Shown piece after piece: positions 1 to 9,424 of a DNA stretch of 64,000 bases. The notes below the pieces were generated by a model. That model did not search any database. It worked only from the letters and a program-made list of their open reading frames with translations, and was not told the DNA's origin. The stretch's first letter is position 1; every line of letters begins with the position of its first letter. Position numbers and translations under genes: made by a program. Origin of the DNA: Bradyrhizobium liaoningense. GTDB taxonomy: Bacteria > Pseudomonadota > Alphaproteobacteria > Rhizobiales > Xanthobacteraceae. The DNA is taken from positions 372,001 through 436,000 of the forward strand of contig NZ_JAFCJS010000003.1 in the NCBI RefSeq assembly GCF_018130825.1, in the 5' to 3' direction.

Positions 1-1015
1 AATACGAGAATCCCGTCCCCATCCAGGCGTTCGGATTGAGCGGCTTGCACAGGATCGAGAACGAGCGCGAGGGGATCGCGATCTGCCACTCCACCGGCAG
101 CTTGCGTCCGCCAACCTCGGCCGTCGCCTTTGGTGCCATCTGGATGTCGCCACCCGAAATCATCTGCGTCTCGCCTGAAGCGCTGATCCAGTTGCCAAAC
201 GGATAATCTTTGCCGTCCTTCTGCCGCAGCCGGTACAGCATCAGCTTGTCGCCGGATGCAAGATGCAGCGACAGCCAGTCCCAGCCGGTCTGATCAGTGT
301 CGAGCGGCTGGCTGCTCCATTCGCGGTCCATCCAGGCCTGGCCAGTCACATCGACCGGTTTGTCGTCGATGCTGAGCGTGCCCCGCGCGCGGTAGAATGG
401 CTGGCTATAGTAGTACGATGCTTGGCCGCGCTCCGACTTACGGCTGAAGCCGCGATCGCCTTGCAGCACGACTGGACGATCGGCCTCCAGCGTCAGCGCA
501 TAGCTGAAATCGGTGCCTGAGGCCTTCAGCGTCAGCGGCGCCAGGGTGCGATCGTCGGTGCTTTCAAGACCTTTCATCTCCCAATCGTCGATCCAGGCTG
601 CAAACGGTGTTGCCGTGACGCCGGCCTGCCCGATGCCGCCGCGCGAAAACACTTCGTTGAAGCGATGCGTGCCCGCGCGCGTCACTGCCGCATGCGCCAT
701 CCAGATCTGCTGATTGGCCCAGCCCTCGCCTTGCGGACCCGGCTGCGTCGCCTGTCGAAACAGCGTCCATTGCAGGCCGCAAGCCGTACCGCTGCTGTCG
801 ACGAGATTCGCCGTGAGATACCACCACTCGATGCGAAACTCCGGATGCGGTCCGTGATCTCCGGGGAAGGTGAACGTCTTCCCAGGCGTCACCTTCGCAA
901 AACCGTCGGCGGTCTCGCCGAGCCCGGCATATCCCTGCGCTTGTGCCCGGCGCGCGAGCGCGAGTGCGGCGATGCCGCCGGCAAAAGCGCGCCGCGAGAT
1001 CCTGTCAGCGCTCAT
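1..1015 (-). CDS. AttH/CrtC-type lipocalin-like protein (C-terminus outside window)
   Basis: The reading frame runs off the left edge, so only about 338 N-terminal residues are visible. The protein begins MSADRISRRAFAGG, a twin-arginine-like signal followed by an Ala-rich stretch, so export to the periplasm is likely. The mature part carries the sequence EWWYLTANL and later GQAWMDREW, features of the hydroxyneurosporene synthase/AttH lipocalin-like family. Its start overlaps the stop of the upstream permease gene by 11 bp, indicating translational coupling in an ATPase-permease-lipocalin operon. In attEFGH-type systems such a protein is thought to work with an FtsX-type exporter on a lipidic or hydrophobic substrate; the substrate cannot be told here. 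The family call is strong; the function is inference. Confidence 0.85.
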   Translation of the reverse strand, partial: MSADRISRRAFAGGIAALALARRAQAQGYAGLGETADGFAKVTPGKTFTFPGDHGPHPEFRIEWWYLTANLVDSSGTACGLQWTLFRQATQPGPQGEGWANQQIWMAHAAVTRAGTHRFNEVFSRGGIGQAGVTATPFAAWIDDWEMKGLESTDDRTLAPLTLKASGTDFSYALTLEADRPVVLQGDRGFSRKSERGQASYYYSQPFYRARGTLSIDDKPVDVTGQAWMDREWSSQPLDTDQTGWDWLSLHLASGDKLMLYRLRQKDGKDYPFGNWISASGETQMISGGDIQMAPKATAEVGGRKLPVEWQIAIPSRSFSILCKPLNPNAWMGTGFSY

Positions 1016-3467
1016 TGGCAAACACCTTGACGAGGTTCGCCGGCTGCATCCGCGCCAGCCGCAGCATCGGCAGCAGCGCCGCTAGCAGCGAGGCCAGCAG
1101 CGCAACCGCGACCAGCTCGATCAGCTGCAGCGGGAATACATGGAACGGCAGCCGCCAGCCGAACGCCTTCACATTGACGATCGCGATCAGGCACCACGCC
1201 ACCAGCAGTCCGAGCGGCACGGCCAGCAGCGCCGTGAACAGCGCGACCGATAGCGTCTTGGTCAATTCGATCGCGGCAAGGCGTGGCCGCGTCAGGCCGA
1301 TCGCCCATAGCGGCGCGAGTTGCGGCAGGCGCGAATTCGCGAGCGTCAAAAGACTGGTCAGGAGCGCAATGCCGGCGACGCCGAGCGTGAAGGCATTGAG
1401 AGCCGAGGTCACCGCAAAGGTGCGGTTGAAGATGCGGATCGATTCCGCCTTCACCGTCGCCTGATCCGCGACGCTGCGGTCGTCGAGCGCGAACTGCTTC
1501 TGCAGGGCCGCGATCAGGCCCGCAATCTTGTCCCGCGGAACGATGAGCCCAATCCGCGTCTGCGGCGTTTGCGGAAAATGCCGGATCAGCGCCGCGACAT
1601 TGACGGCGAGTTGACCCTTGGGATTGCCGTAATCGGCATAGATGCCGACGATGTCGAGCTCCCAGGTCCCGCCAGGCGCCGGCACCTCGATCACGTCGCC
1701 GACGCGGACGTTGAGGCGGCGGCTCAATTGCTCGCTGATGAAGGCGGCATTGCCGGGCACCAGCTGAGTCCAGGCGCGCGGCGCGGTCTCGAGCAGCGGC
1801 CAGCGCTCGCGATAGAGCGGGTGATCGGGCAGGCCGAACAGCTCCACCGGTTGGCCCTGAATCTGCGCCTCTGCGCGCCCGCCGGACAGGATCGCCTGCA
1901 CATCGCTGCGCTCCTTCAGCCAGTTGCGGATCGCGACGCCCTGCGAATTGTCGGAGGCGCTGATGTAGACATCGGCCGCAAGCCGTCCGTTGAGCCAGCC
2001 GATGAAGGTGCGGCTGAATGTTTCCACCATGGTGGACACTCCGACATTGACGGCGAGCGCGAGCAGCAGCGCCATCAGCGCCAGCGACAGTCCGGAGAGT
2101 TGCTGCCGGCTGTCCGCCCAGAACCAGTTCGCAAGCGGCCCCCGCGCGAGGCGTTGGCCCACGAGCAGCATGATGTCGAGGAACGCCGGCAGGATCAGCG
2201 CCGCGCCGAGCATCAGTGCAGCTAGCACGCCAAAGCCAGCGATCAACGACACACCATAATGAAGCAGCAGCAGCGCGATTGCGAAAACGGCGCAGGCCGC
2301 ACAGCTCTGCAGGATCAGCCAGCGGCGCTGCCGCTGCTGCCAGGCGCGCGGCTGGGCGGTCGCCAGCACCGGCATCCTGATCGCCTTGATCAGGCTGGTC
2401 GCCGCCGCGACAAGCGCGCCCGCAACGCTGATGCCGATGCCGGCGAGCCACCATTCAGGCCGCAAGCTGAGCTGCCCCGGGATCTGCGCGCCATAGAGCC
2501 CGCGCAGCGAGGCCGCGACATCGGGGAGCAGCGCGGCTGCGATGAAATAGCCGCAGACGAGCCCGATCAGGCCTGCGACCAGGGCCAGCGCCACCAGCTC
2601 GATCACCAGCACCGTGTTGACCAGCCGCGCCGAGGCACCGCAGGCCCGCAAGGTGCGCAGCATCGGCAGCCGCTGCTCGAAGGCAAGGCCGACGGCCGAG
2701 TTGACGATGAAGAGGCCGACGAAGAACGACAGCAGGCCGAAGGCGGTGAGGTTGAGATGGAAGCTGTCGGTGAGACGCTCCAGCTCCGTCTCCGCAGTCG
2801 GCTCGACCCGCTGCAACTGCTCGCCGACGACGTCTTGCAGCGGCGCCGGCTTGCCCTTCGGCTTGCCGATCAGCAGCCGCGAGACCTGATCCGGCTTGTT
2901 CAGCAGGCGCTGCGCAACGCCGATATCGACCACGAGCACGTCAGGGACCAGCTGCGGCAGCACGTGCAGCGGCGGGAGCTTGGCGCCGCTGCTGATCGGC
3001 GCCGCCGCGCCTTCGGTTTCCTGCAGATCGCCCAGCGTCTCCCGCGCCACCAAGGTCTGGCCCGGCGGCGCGACGAAGCTGCGCAGATCCGAGGCACCAA
3101 GGCGTGGCGCGTTGCCGACATCGACCGGCATCGTCACCGGCTCGATGCCGAGCAGCCGCACCGACCGTCCATTGACCTGGATGCGTCCCTCCAGCACTGG
3201 CGACACCGGCCAGCCGGCGCGGCGAAGCTTGACGAACAGCTCCTGGGAGAAGGTTGCCGCATTTGGCGCCACCAGCATTGCCGTGCGCACGCCGCCGAAG
3301 GTCGCCGCGGCGCGGTCATAGGCGTTGCGAGCCTGCTGGTTGATGGCCTGCACGCCGCTCCACAGCGCGGTCGCGGCGATCAGCCCGATCAGCAGCGTCG
3401 CGAACTGCATCCCGTGCCGCCGCCAATGGCTCAGGAGCACCGCGAGGACCCAGAGCGCGCGCCTCAT
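1005..3467 (-). CDS. ABC transporter permease, FtsX/MacB type with two FtsX domains
   Basis: An 820-residue inner-membrane protein. It has an N-terminal membrane segment (about 17-40), a large periplasmic domain, three membrane helices around 250-370, two further hydrophobic segments near 390-450, a second periplasmic domain, and a final helix group near 700-810. This duplicated FtsX arrangement is usual for AttF/AttG-like or YbbP-like permeases that extract or export hydrophobic molecules rather than import nutrients. The start codon overlaps the ATPase stop (ATGA, 4 bp), and the 3' end overlaps the lipocalin-like gene by 11 bp, so the three genes form one coupled operon. Attribution to the family is firm; the substrate is unknown. 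Confidence 0.9.
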   Translation of the reverse strand: MRRALWVLAVLLSHWRRHGMQFATLLIGLIAATALWSGVQAINQQARNAYDRAAATFGGVRTAMLVAPNAATFSQELFVKLRRAGWPVSPVLEGRIQVNGRSVRLLGIEPVTMPVDVGNAPRLGASDLRSFVAPPGQTLVARETLGDLQETEGAAAPISSGAKLPPLHVLPQLVPDVLVVDIGVAQRLLNKPDQVSRLLIGKPKGKPAPLQDVVGEQLQRVEPTAETELERLTDSFHLNLTAFGLLSFFVGLFIVNSAVGLAFEQRLPMLRTLRACGASARLVNTVLVIELVALALVAGLIGLVCGYFIAAALLPDVAASLRGLYGAQIPGQLSLRPEWWLAGIGISVAGALVAAATSLIKAIRMPVLATAQPRAWQQRQRRWLILQSCAACAVFAIALLLLHYGVSLIAGFGVLAALMLGAALILPAFLDIMLLVGQRLARGPLANWFWADSRQQLSGLSLALMALLLALAVNVGVSTMVETFSRTFIGWLNGRLAADVYISASDNSQGVAIRNWLKERSDVQAILSGGRAEAQIQGQPVELFGLPDHPLYRERWPLLETAPRAWTQLVPGNAAFISEQLSRRLNVRVGDVIEVPAPGGTWELDIVGIYADYGNPKGQLAVNVAALIRHFPQTPQTRIGLIVPRDKIAGLIAALQKQFALDDRSVADQATVKAESIRIFNRTFAVTSALNAFTLGVAGIALLTSLLTLANSRLPQLAPLWAIGLTRPRLAAIELTKTLSVALFTALLAVPLGLLVAWCLIAIVNVKAFGWRLPFHVFPLQLIELVAVALLASLLAALLPMLRLARMQPANLVKVFANER

Positions 3468-4117
3468 GCGATTCGTCCCGCGTGCAAGGTGAGATGCCGG
3501 TCGAGCGTGCCGGCCAGATGCAGGCTGTGCGTCACCATCAGGAAGCCGCAGCCGGTGCGCGCGACGAGGTCGCGTGTCAGTGCCAGCACGTCCTCGGCGG
3601 TGGCTTCATCGAGATTGCCGGTCGGCTCGTCCGCCAGCAGCAGCGAGGGTTTCGTCGCGAGCGCCCGGCCGATCGCGACGCGTTGCTGCTGGCCGCCCGA
3701 TAATTGCTCGGGATAACGCTTGAGCAGGCCGCCGAGCCCGAGCCGCTCGATCAGCTCCTTGCTCCAGGCCGCGTCGTGGCGGCCGGCGATCCGCGCCTGG
3801 AAGGCCAGATTGTCCGCGACCGACAGGCTCGGGATCAGGTTGAACTGCTGGAAAACCAGGCCAATCCGGTCGCGCCGGAGTTCTGCGCGCCCCGCGTCGG
3901 AGAGCTCAGTGACCTCGGTCTCCCCCAGCCGGATCGTGCCACTATCAGCGACGTCGAGCCCGGCGATCAAGTGCAGCAGCGTGCTCTTGCCGCTGCCGGA
4001 TTCGCCGGTCAGTGCGACGCGCTCGCCGGCCTTGAGATCAAGGTCGACGCCGCGCAGCACGTGGACCGGCTCGCCGGCCGAGGAATAGGTTTTCGAGAGG
4101 GTTCGGATATTTAGCAA
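3464..4117 (-). CDS. ABC transporter ATP-binding protein, LolD/MacB-like
   Basis: A 217-residue single-domain ATPase. Walker A is GESGSGKST near residue 38, the signature LSGGQQQRVAIGRALA lies near 140, and Walker B LLLADEPTGNLDEAT follows near 160; all are intact. This LolD-like size and the NLDEAT sequence fit the ATPase partner of FtsX-type permeases. The apparent start is TTG (MLNIRTLS) with only a weak ribosome-binding sequence, so the exact start is uncertain. It is the first gene of the operon and is divergent from the MFS gene at 4267; the 149 bp between them must hold both promoters. Confidence 0.92.
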   Translation of the reverse strand: MLNIRTLSKTYSSAGEPVHVLRGVDLDLKAGERVALTGESGSGKSTLLHLIAGLDVADSGTIRLGETEVTELSDAGRAELRRDRIGLVFQQFNLIPSLSVADNLAFQARIAGRHDAAWSKELIERLGLGGLLKRYPEQLSGGQQQRVAIGRALATKPSLLLADEPTGNLDEATAEDVLALTRDLVARTGCGFLMVTHSLHLAGTLDRHLTLHAGRIA

Positions 4118-4266
4118 GACTCAATCGCGCCGCACGGAATTTAACTCAATGTTGCGTAGCACACCTGCCGTGGAAATGCCGGGGTTGCGTTGGCTTTCAA
4201 GCCGTTGTTAGCTCCCAGGACGGCCAAATCAAAAAGTGCCGATAATAAAGACCTATAGGGAGAACG

Positions 4267-5601
4267 ATGAGCGCTCAGGGAACGCCCGACATGGGCAGGA
4301 CGGCAGGGGATTCCAGGGCGACGCCAAAGGGCGCCTGGACCGTCACATTTCTCCTCTTTCTCTTCATGGTGGTGAATTTCGCGGACAAGATCGTCGTCGG
4401 TCTCGCCGGCGTGCCGATCATGACCGACATGAAGCTCAGCGCCGAGCAGTTCGGCCTGCTCGGGTCCTCGTTCTTCTTCCTGTTCTCGATCTCGGCCATC
4501 GTGGTCGGCTTCATCGTCAACAAGGTGCCGACGCGCTGGGTGCTGCTGACGCTGGCGGTGATCTGGGCGCTGGCGCAATTCCCGATGGTCGGCACCGTCT
4601 CCTTCACCACGCTCCTGATCTGCCGCATCGTGCTGGGCGCCGGCGAAGGTCCGGCCTTCTCGGTCGCCGCGCACGCGATCTACAAATGGTTCCCCGACGA
4701 GAAGCGCACGCTGCCGACCGCGATCCTGTCGCAGGGCTCGGCCTTCGGCGTGATCCTGGCGGTGCCGGCGCTGAACTGGGTCATCGTCAACCATTCCTGG
4801 CACTACGCCTTCGGCGCGCTCGGCGTCGTCGGCCTGATCTGGGTCGCGGCCTGGCTCGCGCTCGGCAAGGAAGGCCCGCTGGAGGACACCCAGGTCCTCG
4901 CCGTCACCGAGCCGAAGATTCCGTATGTGCAGCTCCTGACCTCGCGCACCTTCCTCGGCTGCGTGATCGCGACCTTCGGCGCCTATTGGGCGCTGTCGCT
5001 CGGCCTCACCTGGTTCACACCCTTCATCGTCAAGGGGCTCGGCTTCTCGCAGAGCCAGGCCGGCTTCATCTCGATCCTGCCCTGGGTGTTCGGCGCCACG
5101 ATCGTCATCCTCACGGGGTGGATCTCGCAGGTGATGATGGCGCGCGGCTACACCACGCGCATCTCGCGCGGCGTGCTCGGCTCGGTGCCGCTGATCATCG
5201 GCGGCCTGATCCTCGCCATGATGGGGCATGTCGAGGGCGCCGGCCTGCAGATCGCGTCGCTGGTCATCGGCTCCGGCCTGTGCGGCGCGATCTACGTGGT
5301 CTGCCCGCCGATGCTCGGCGAGTTCACCCCGGCCTCGCAGCGCGGCGCGGTGATCGCGATCTACGGCGCGCTCTACACGCTCTCGGGCATCATCGCGCCG
5401 AGCGTGATGGGCACCGTGATCCAGCGCTCCGGCACCATGCTCGACGGCTACCTGACCGGCTTCACCATCAACGCGGTGGTGATGGTCGGCTCCGGCGTCA
5501 TCGGCCTGCTGCTGCTGTGGCCGAACACGGAAAAGGCGAGGTTGACGCGTGGTGCGGCGGCGCAGCCCGCGGCATTGAAGGGCGCGGTGTCGCCGACGTA
5601 A
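4267..5601 (+). CDS. MFS transporter, anion:cation symporter (ACS)-like
   Basis: A 444-residue protein with 12 predicted hydrophobic segments starting at about residue 27 (WTVTFLLFLFMVVNFADK). The Asn-Phe-Ala-Asp-Lys sequence in the first helix and GAGEGPAFSVAAHAIYKWFP in the fourth resemble the ACS branch of the major facilitator superfamily, which takes up organic anions such as phthalate, tartrate or hexuronates. The start is ATG preceded by AGGGAGAACG, a good ribosome-binding site. It stands alone: divergent from the AttEFGH-like operon and convergent with the deacylase gene, from which it is separated by a long palindromic repeat. The substrate is unknown. Confidence 0.88.
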   Translation: MSAQGTPDMGRTAGDSRATPKGAWTVTFLLFLFMVVNFADKIVVGLAGVPIMTDMKLSAEQFGLLGSSFFFLFSISAIVVGFIVNKVPTRWVLLTLAVIWALAQFPMVGTVSFTTLLICRIVLGAGEGPAFSVAAHAIYKWFPDEKRTLPTAILSQGSAFGVILAVPALNWVIVNHSWHYAFGALGVVGLIWVAAWLALGKEGPLEDTQVLAVTEPKIPYVQLLTSRTFLGCVIATFGAYWALSLGLTWFTPFIVKGLGFSQSQAGFISILPWVFGATIVILTGWISQVMMARGYTTRISRGVLGSVPLIIGGLILAMMGHVEGAGLQIASLVIGSGLCGAIYVVCPPMLGEFTPASQRGAVIAIYGALYTLSGIIAPSVMGTVIQRSGTMLDGYLTGFTINAVVMVGSGVIGLLLLWPNTEKARLTRGAAAQPAALKGAVSPT

Positions 5602-5613
5602 GGAGTGCGGTTC

Positions 5614-5775
5614 TTACCCTCCCCTGGAGGGGGAGGGTCGATCGCGCAAAGCGCGAGCGGGGTGGGGTGATCTCTCCGCTCGTACACTGTTGGATGGGGG
5701 AGACTGTCACCCCACCCCGTCTCACATTCCGCTGCGCTCCATGTGAGCCGACCCTCCCCCTCCAGGGGAGGGTAA
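5614..5775. repeat. Long imperfect palindrome, repeat family B (copy 1)
   Basis: About 160 bp whose ends are inverted copies (TACCCTCCCCTGGAGGGGGA and its complement). The inner arms GGGGTGGGGTGATCTCTCCG and TCACCCCACCCCG are also complementary. It lies between convergent genes, where it could fold as a transcription terminator for both. A second copy is at 61139-61299. Confidence 0.85.
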
Positions 5776-5789
5776 GCGGCCGCCTCGCC

Positions 5790-7505
5790 TCAATTCACCC
5801 CCTGCGCCCCACGAATCAGCTTCCCCGGCCGCTTTCCCGTGGCCTCACCCTGCCGCCGCGTCACCACGCCCGAGACGATCGTCGCCTCATAGCCGTCGAC
5901 ATCCTGCAGCAGTCGCCGCCCGCCGACCGGCAGGTCGTAATGCACCTTCGGCGGATGCAGGTGCAGCCGGTCGTAGTCGATCACATTGACGTCGGCCTTG
6001 TAGCCGGGCGCGATCAGCCCGCGGTCGGTGAGGCCGACCGACAGCGCGGTCTTGCGCGATTGCGCGGCGACCACGAACGGGATCGACAGCTTCTCGCCGC
6101 GCGTGCGGTCGCGGGTCCAGTGCGTCAGCAGATAGGTCGGGAAGCTCGCATCGCAGATGATGCCGCAATGCGCGCCGCCGTCGGACAGGCCCGGCACGGA
6201 TTGCGGATCGAGCAGCATCTCGCGCGTCGCATCGAGATTGCCGTCGGCATAGTTGAGGAAGGGCACGTAGAGCATGCCGCGCCCCTCGTCCGACAGCACC
6301 GCATCATAGGCGAGCTCTTCCGGCTGCCGGCCCTGCCTGCGGGCCTGCGGCCCCAGCGCGTTCTCCGGCGGCTGCTCATAGTCCGGGGGATCGCCGAGCA
6401 AAAACATCTTGTCGTAGTTGGGGCGGAAGAACAGCGGATCGTCGGTCGCGGTCGCCGTCTCGCTCAAAATCGCCTTGCGCACGTCGGCTTGACGCAGTCG
6501 CGCCAGCCGCTCCCCAAGCGGCAGATGCGCGATCGCCTTGTAGCTCGGATGAGTCTGGAATGGATTGCGCGATAGTTCGAGCCCGAGCAGCAGGCCGACG
6601 GGACGCGCTGCGATCTGTGCGGTGATGGAGAGGCCGCGCTGTGCGGCCGCATTGATCTCGTCCAGCGTCTGGCGCCAGCGGTTCGGCGCCTTGTCGTTCT
6701 GCGTGATCGAGAACGAGATCGGGCATTTCGTTGAGTCCGCGACCCGCAGCATCATCGGCAGGTCTTCGTGGATGGTGGAGAGATCCAGCACGAATTGCAG
6801 CACGCTGCGCCCTTGCCGATGCATGGCGCCGGCAATCGCGGTGAGCTCGTCCTCGCCGGCCTTCAGGGTCGGGGTGAAATCGCCGGTCGAGGTGCGGTGG
6901 TTGAGCGTGCGCGAGGTCGAGAAGCCGAGTGCGCCGGAGCGCACCGCCTCGCCCGCGAGCTTCGCCATCGCCGCATTGTCCTCGGCGGTCGAGGGATCGC
7001 GGCGCGCGCCGCGCTCACCCATGACATAGACCCGCAGTGCGGCATGCGGCAGTTGCGCGCCGACGTCGATGTCGAAATCGCGCTTGCTGAGCCAGTCCAT
7101 GTAGTCCGGAAAGCTCTCCCAGGCCCAGGGAATGCCGGCGCTCAGCACCGGCTCGGGAATGTCCTCGACGCCTTCCATCAGCTGGATCAAGCGGGTGTGG
7201 TCGGCAGGCTTGCACGGCGCAAAGCCGACACCGCAATTGCCCATGATCGCCGTGGTGACGCCGTTCTGCGACGACGGCGTGATGTCCTGGCTCCAGGTGA
7301 CCTGGCCGTCGTAATGCGTGTGCACGTCGACGAAGCCCGGCGTCACCAGTTTTCCGCGCGCGTCGATCTCTTCTTGTCCCTTCGCAGCGACCTTCCCGAC
7401 CCCGCTGATCCTGCCGCCGGTGATGGCGACATCAGCCTCGAACAGCTCGCCGCCACTTCCATCCGCAACGGTGCCGCCGCGGATCACGAGATCAGGATTG
7501 CTCAT
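5790..7505 (-). CDS. N-acyl-D-amino-acid deacylase / D-aminoacylase-type amidohydrolase
   Basis: A 571-residue amidohydrolase. The N-terminal beta-sandwich sequence DLVIRGGTVADGSG leads into PGFVDVHTHYDGQ, with metal-binding His62 and His64. The C-terminal half has LSDGGAHCG, supplying the conserved Asp, and the closing sequence GLIAPGYKADVNVID typical of amidohydrolase family 3. Members hydrolyse N-acyl-D-amino acids to a fatty or acetic acid and a free D-amino acid, in the cytoplasm; some relatives act on dihydropyrimidine- or dipeptide-like substrates, so the exact substrate is open. The gene stands alone between two palindromic repeats. The start is ATG at the expected MSNPDLVIRGG. Confidence 0.85.
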   Translation of the reverse strand: MSNPDLVIRGGTVADGSGGELFEADVAITGGRISGVGKVAAKGQEEIDARGKLVTPGFVDVHTHYDGQVTWSQDITPSSQNGVTTAIMGNCGVGFAPCKPADHTRLIQLMEGVEDIPEPVLSAGIPWAWESFPDYMDWLSKRDFDIDVGAQLPHAALRVYVMGERGARRDPSTAEDNAAMAKLAGEAVRSGALGFSTSRTLNHRTSTGDFTPTLKAGEDELTAIAGAMHRQGRSVLQFVLDLSTIHEDLPMMLRVADSTKCPISFSITQNDKAPNRWRQTLDEINAAAQRGLSITAQIAARPVGLLLGLELSRNPFQTHPSYKAIAHLPLGERLARLRQADVRKAILSETATATDDPLFFRPNYDKMFLLGDPPDYEQPPENALGPQARRQGRQPEELAYDAVLSDEGRGMLYVPFLNYADGNLDATREMLLDPQSVPGLSDGGAHCGIICDASFPTYLLTHWTRDRTRGEKLSIPFVVAAQSRKTALSVGLTDRGLIAPGYKADVNVIDYDRLHLHPPKVHYDLPVGGRRLLQDVDGYEATIVSGVVTRRQGEATGKRPGKLIRGAQGVN

Positions 7506-7539
7506 GGTGTCTCTTCCCGTTTTGTTGTTGCTTGTTTTC

Positions 7540-7677
7540 GTCGTCCCGGCCTAGTGCGCAATTGCGCACGGGGGCCGGGACCCATAACCACGACTGTTGG
7601 TTTTGCGAAGACCGGCAATGACCAGCTCGCGCACAACTGCCTTCGTGAGTATGGGTCCCGGCCTTCGCCGGGACGAC
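7540..7677. repeat. Long imperfect palindrome, repeat family A (copy 1)
   Basis: About 138 bp. The left arm GTCGTCCCGGCC is matched at the right end by GGCCTTCGCCGGGACGAC, with GGGACCCATA / TATGGGTCCC inside the arms. It occupies almost all of the gap between the deacylase gene and the upstream MFS gene. Related copies are at 9014, 10603 and 42230, with separated arms at 42434 and 44140. Confidence 0.88.
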
Positions 7678-7691
7678 GCCTGAACCCGTTA

Positions 7692-8897
7692 CTATGCCTT
7701 GGCCGGCTTTCGCTCCGTGAACGGCGACAGCACCACCGTCGCCACCATGAAGATCACCGACGCGCCGAACACCCAATGCGGCGCGCTCTGGTCCATGATC
7801 CAGCCGAACAGCAGCGGTGAGACGATGCCGCCGAGATTGAAGCCGGTCGAGACGATGCCGAAAGCGCGGCCGGCGGCACCCGCAGGCGCTGCATTGCGCA
7901 CCAGCATGTCGCGCGAGGGCGCGATCACGCCGGAGAGGAAGCCTGCGGTCGCCATCGTGGCCGTCAGGGCCCAGCCCGGCAGCGTCACCAGCGCGATCAG
8001 CAGCACGATCGCCGCATTCGCGGCGAAGCAGGCAGCAGCGACATAGCCGTGGCGCTCGGTGTGGTCGGCGAGGAAGCCGCCCGCGAGCACGCCCGCAGCG
8101 CTGCAGCCAAGGAACGCGGTCAGCATGACGTTGGCCGAGGAATAGGAGACGCCATAGCCGCTCATCAGCGCGACCACGCCGAAATTGTTGATGCCGGCGA
8201 CCGACAGGCTGAGCAGCATGAACAGCATGGTCAGCATCATCAGCGCCGGCGTGATGACGGCCTGCTTCGGGGCACTCTCCGCCCCCGGTTTCTTCTTGTT
8301 CGCGCCGGCATCGGGAATGTTCATGACGATCAGCAGAAACGCCACCAGCACAGCGATCGCCCCCGATGCGATCAACGCGCCGGTACCGCCGGACATCGTG
8401 ACGAGTGCTGCGACGATCGCCGGTGCCACCGCGCCGCCGAGAAAGCCCGCAAAGGTGTGGATCGAGAAGGCGCGGCCCATCCGCGCCTCGTCCATGTGCT
8501 CGGCCAGGATCGCGTAATCGGCGGGGTGATAGACGCTGTTGGCGAGCCCGAGCAGCACGGCGCAGGCGATCAGGGAGGCGTAGCTCAGATGCAGGCCGAG
8601 CAGGATCAGCGCGCAGCCGCCGAGCGTCAGCCCGATCAGCAGGATTCTGCGCGCGCCAAAATGGTCGACGAGATAGCCCGTCGGCGCCTGCGTCAGGCCC
8701 GAGACGACGGCGAGCGTGGTCAGCGAGAAACCGAGCTCGACATAGCCGACGCCGAGCTTCTCCTTCAGGAACGGGAACAGCATCGGCAGGACCAGCAGAT
8801 GGAAATGGCTGACCCAATGCGCGATCGAAATCCCCGTCAGCGTGCGCAGCGCACTATCCGCCTTGCCTTGCTGCGGTGCGGCGAGAACGTCGACCAT
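7692..8897 (-). CDS. MFS transporter, fosmidomycin-resistance-like
   Basis: A 401-residue, 12-helix MFS protein. The N-terminal helix begins GISIAHWVSHFHLLVLPMLF, resembling the Fsr/YfmO-like exporter group, in which a His-containing first helix is common. The characteristic inter-helix sequence GYLVDHFGARRILL is present after the second helix, and the fourth helix reads LLGLANSVYHPADYAILAEH, also typical of Fsr-like proteins. The role is probably efflux of a small molecule. It is monocistronic; repeats of family A lie on both sides. Confidence 0.85.
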   Translation of the reverse strand: MVDVLAAPQQGKADSALRTLTGISIAHWVSHFHLLVLPMLFPFLKEKLGVGYVELGFSLTTLAVVSGLTQAPTGYLVDHFGARRILLIGLTLGGCALILLGLHLSYASLIACAVLLGLANSVYHPADYAILAEHMDEARMGRAFSIHTFAGFLGGAVAPAIVAALVTMSGGTGALIASGAIAVLVAFLLIVMNIPDAGANKKKPGAESAPKQAVITPALMMLTMLFMLLSLSVAGINNFGVVALMSGYGVSYSSANVMLTAFLGCSAAGVLAGGFLADHTERHGYVAAACFAANAAIVLLIALVTLPGWALTATMATAGFLSGVIAPSRDMLVRNAAPAGAAGRAFGIVSTGFNLGGIVSPLLFGWIMDQSAPHWVFGASVIFMVATVVLSPFTERKPAKA

Positions 8898-9013
8898 TCC
8901 AGTTCCGTTTCACTCCCGATGGACGCGCAAACTATCGGGGAGTGCGGTTATTTGTCCATGAACGCAGGCGCATGGCAGGTAGCGCGGGCGGGGGCGTTAC
9001 GATGCCCCCACAT

Positions 9014-9142
9014 CGTCGTCCCGGCGAAGGCCGGGACCCATACCGCGTGATCCCTCGATTGTGATCGATCGCAGTACCGAACAACGATCCTCCGCCAAAC
9101 TGCGCTCTGGGGTTATGGGTCCCGGCCTTCGCCGGGACGACG
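9014..9142. repeat. Long imperfect palindrome, repeat family A (copy 2)
   Basis: GTCGTCCCGGCGAAGGCCGG at the left and its near-perfect complement ending CCGGGACGACG at the right, about 75 bp apart internally. It lies in the 270-bp gap between the MFS gene start and the small ORF at 9168; nothing else was recognised in that gap. Confidence 0.88.
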
Positions 9143-9167
9143 GCGGAATTTGAAGCGCTCGCTGTCT

Positions 9168-9338
9168 CTACAACGGCTCGTCATCCGGGCCGTATCGATC
9201 GCGCTTCGGCGTTGCGATGTCGCCGTCCTCGTAATCGTCGTCGTCGATGTCGTGCGGCGGCGGTGGCTTCTTCGCCTTGTCCTCCGCGGATTTGGGCGGC
9301 TCGCCCGGCTTGGCAGTCTTGTTGGCGGTTTTGGCCAT
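9168..9338 (-). CDS. Small charged, Pro/Asp-rich hypothetical protein
   Basis: A 56-residue ORF from ATG at 9338 (MAKTANKTAKPGEPP...), preceded by GGGACCAGCC. A longer version starting at 9365 (MQHHHPG) is possible but has no better ribosome-binding site. The product has a Lys-rich N-terminal half, a KKPPPP run, an acidic DIDDDDYEDGD segment and ends DRYGPDDEPL. It has no membrane segment or recognisable fold and is probably intrinsically disordered. Small proteins of this composition are commonly annotated as hypothetical in Bradyrhizobium. It lies alone, upstream of no obvious partner. Coding status is likely but rests on composition and start signal only. Confidence 0.5.
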   Translation of the reverse strand: MAKTANKTAKPGEPPKSAEDKAKKPPPPHDIDDDDYEDGDIATPKRDRYGPDDEPL

Positions 9339-9424
9339 GGCTGGTCCCGGATGGTGATGCTGCATCCGAATCTACCCGCCAAATATGTGCGGGGCCTGAC
9401 TTATCTCAAGGGGCAGCGAGGCCG

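Noticed and set aside
4141..5229. Long minus-strand ORF (362 codons) antisense to the MFS gene
   Set aside because: Its product is extremely rich in Arg, Asp, Glu and His with no hydrophobic segments; it is the usual shadow of a high-G+C gene, and the opposite frame encodes a clear MFS protein.
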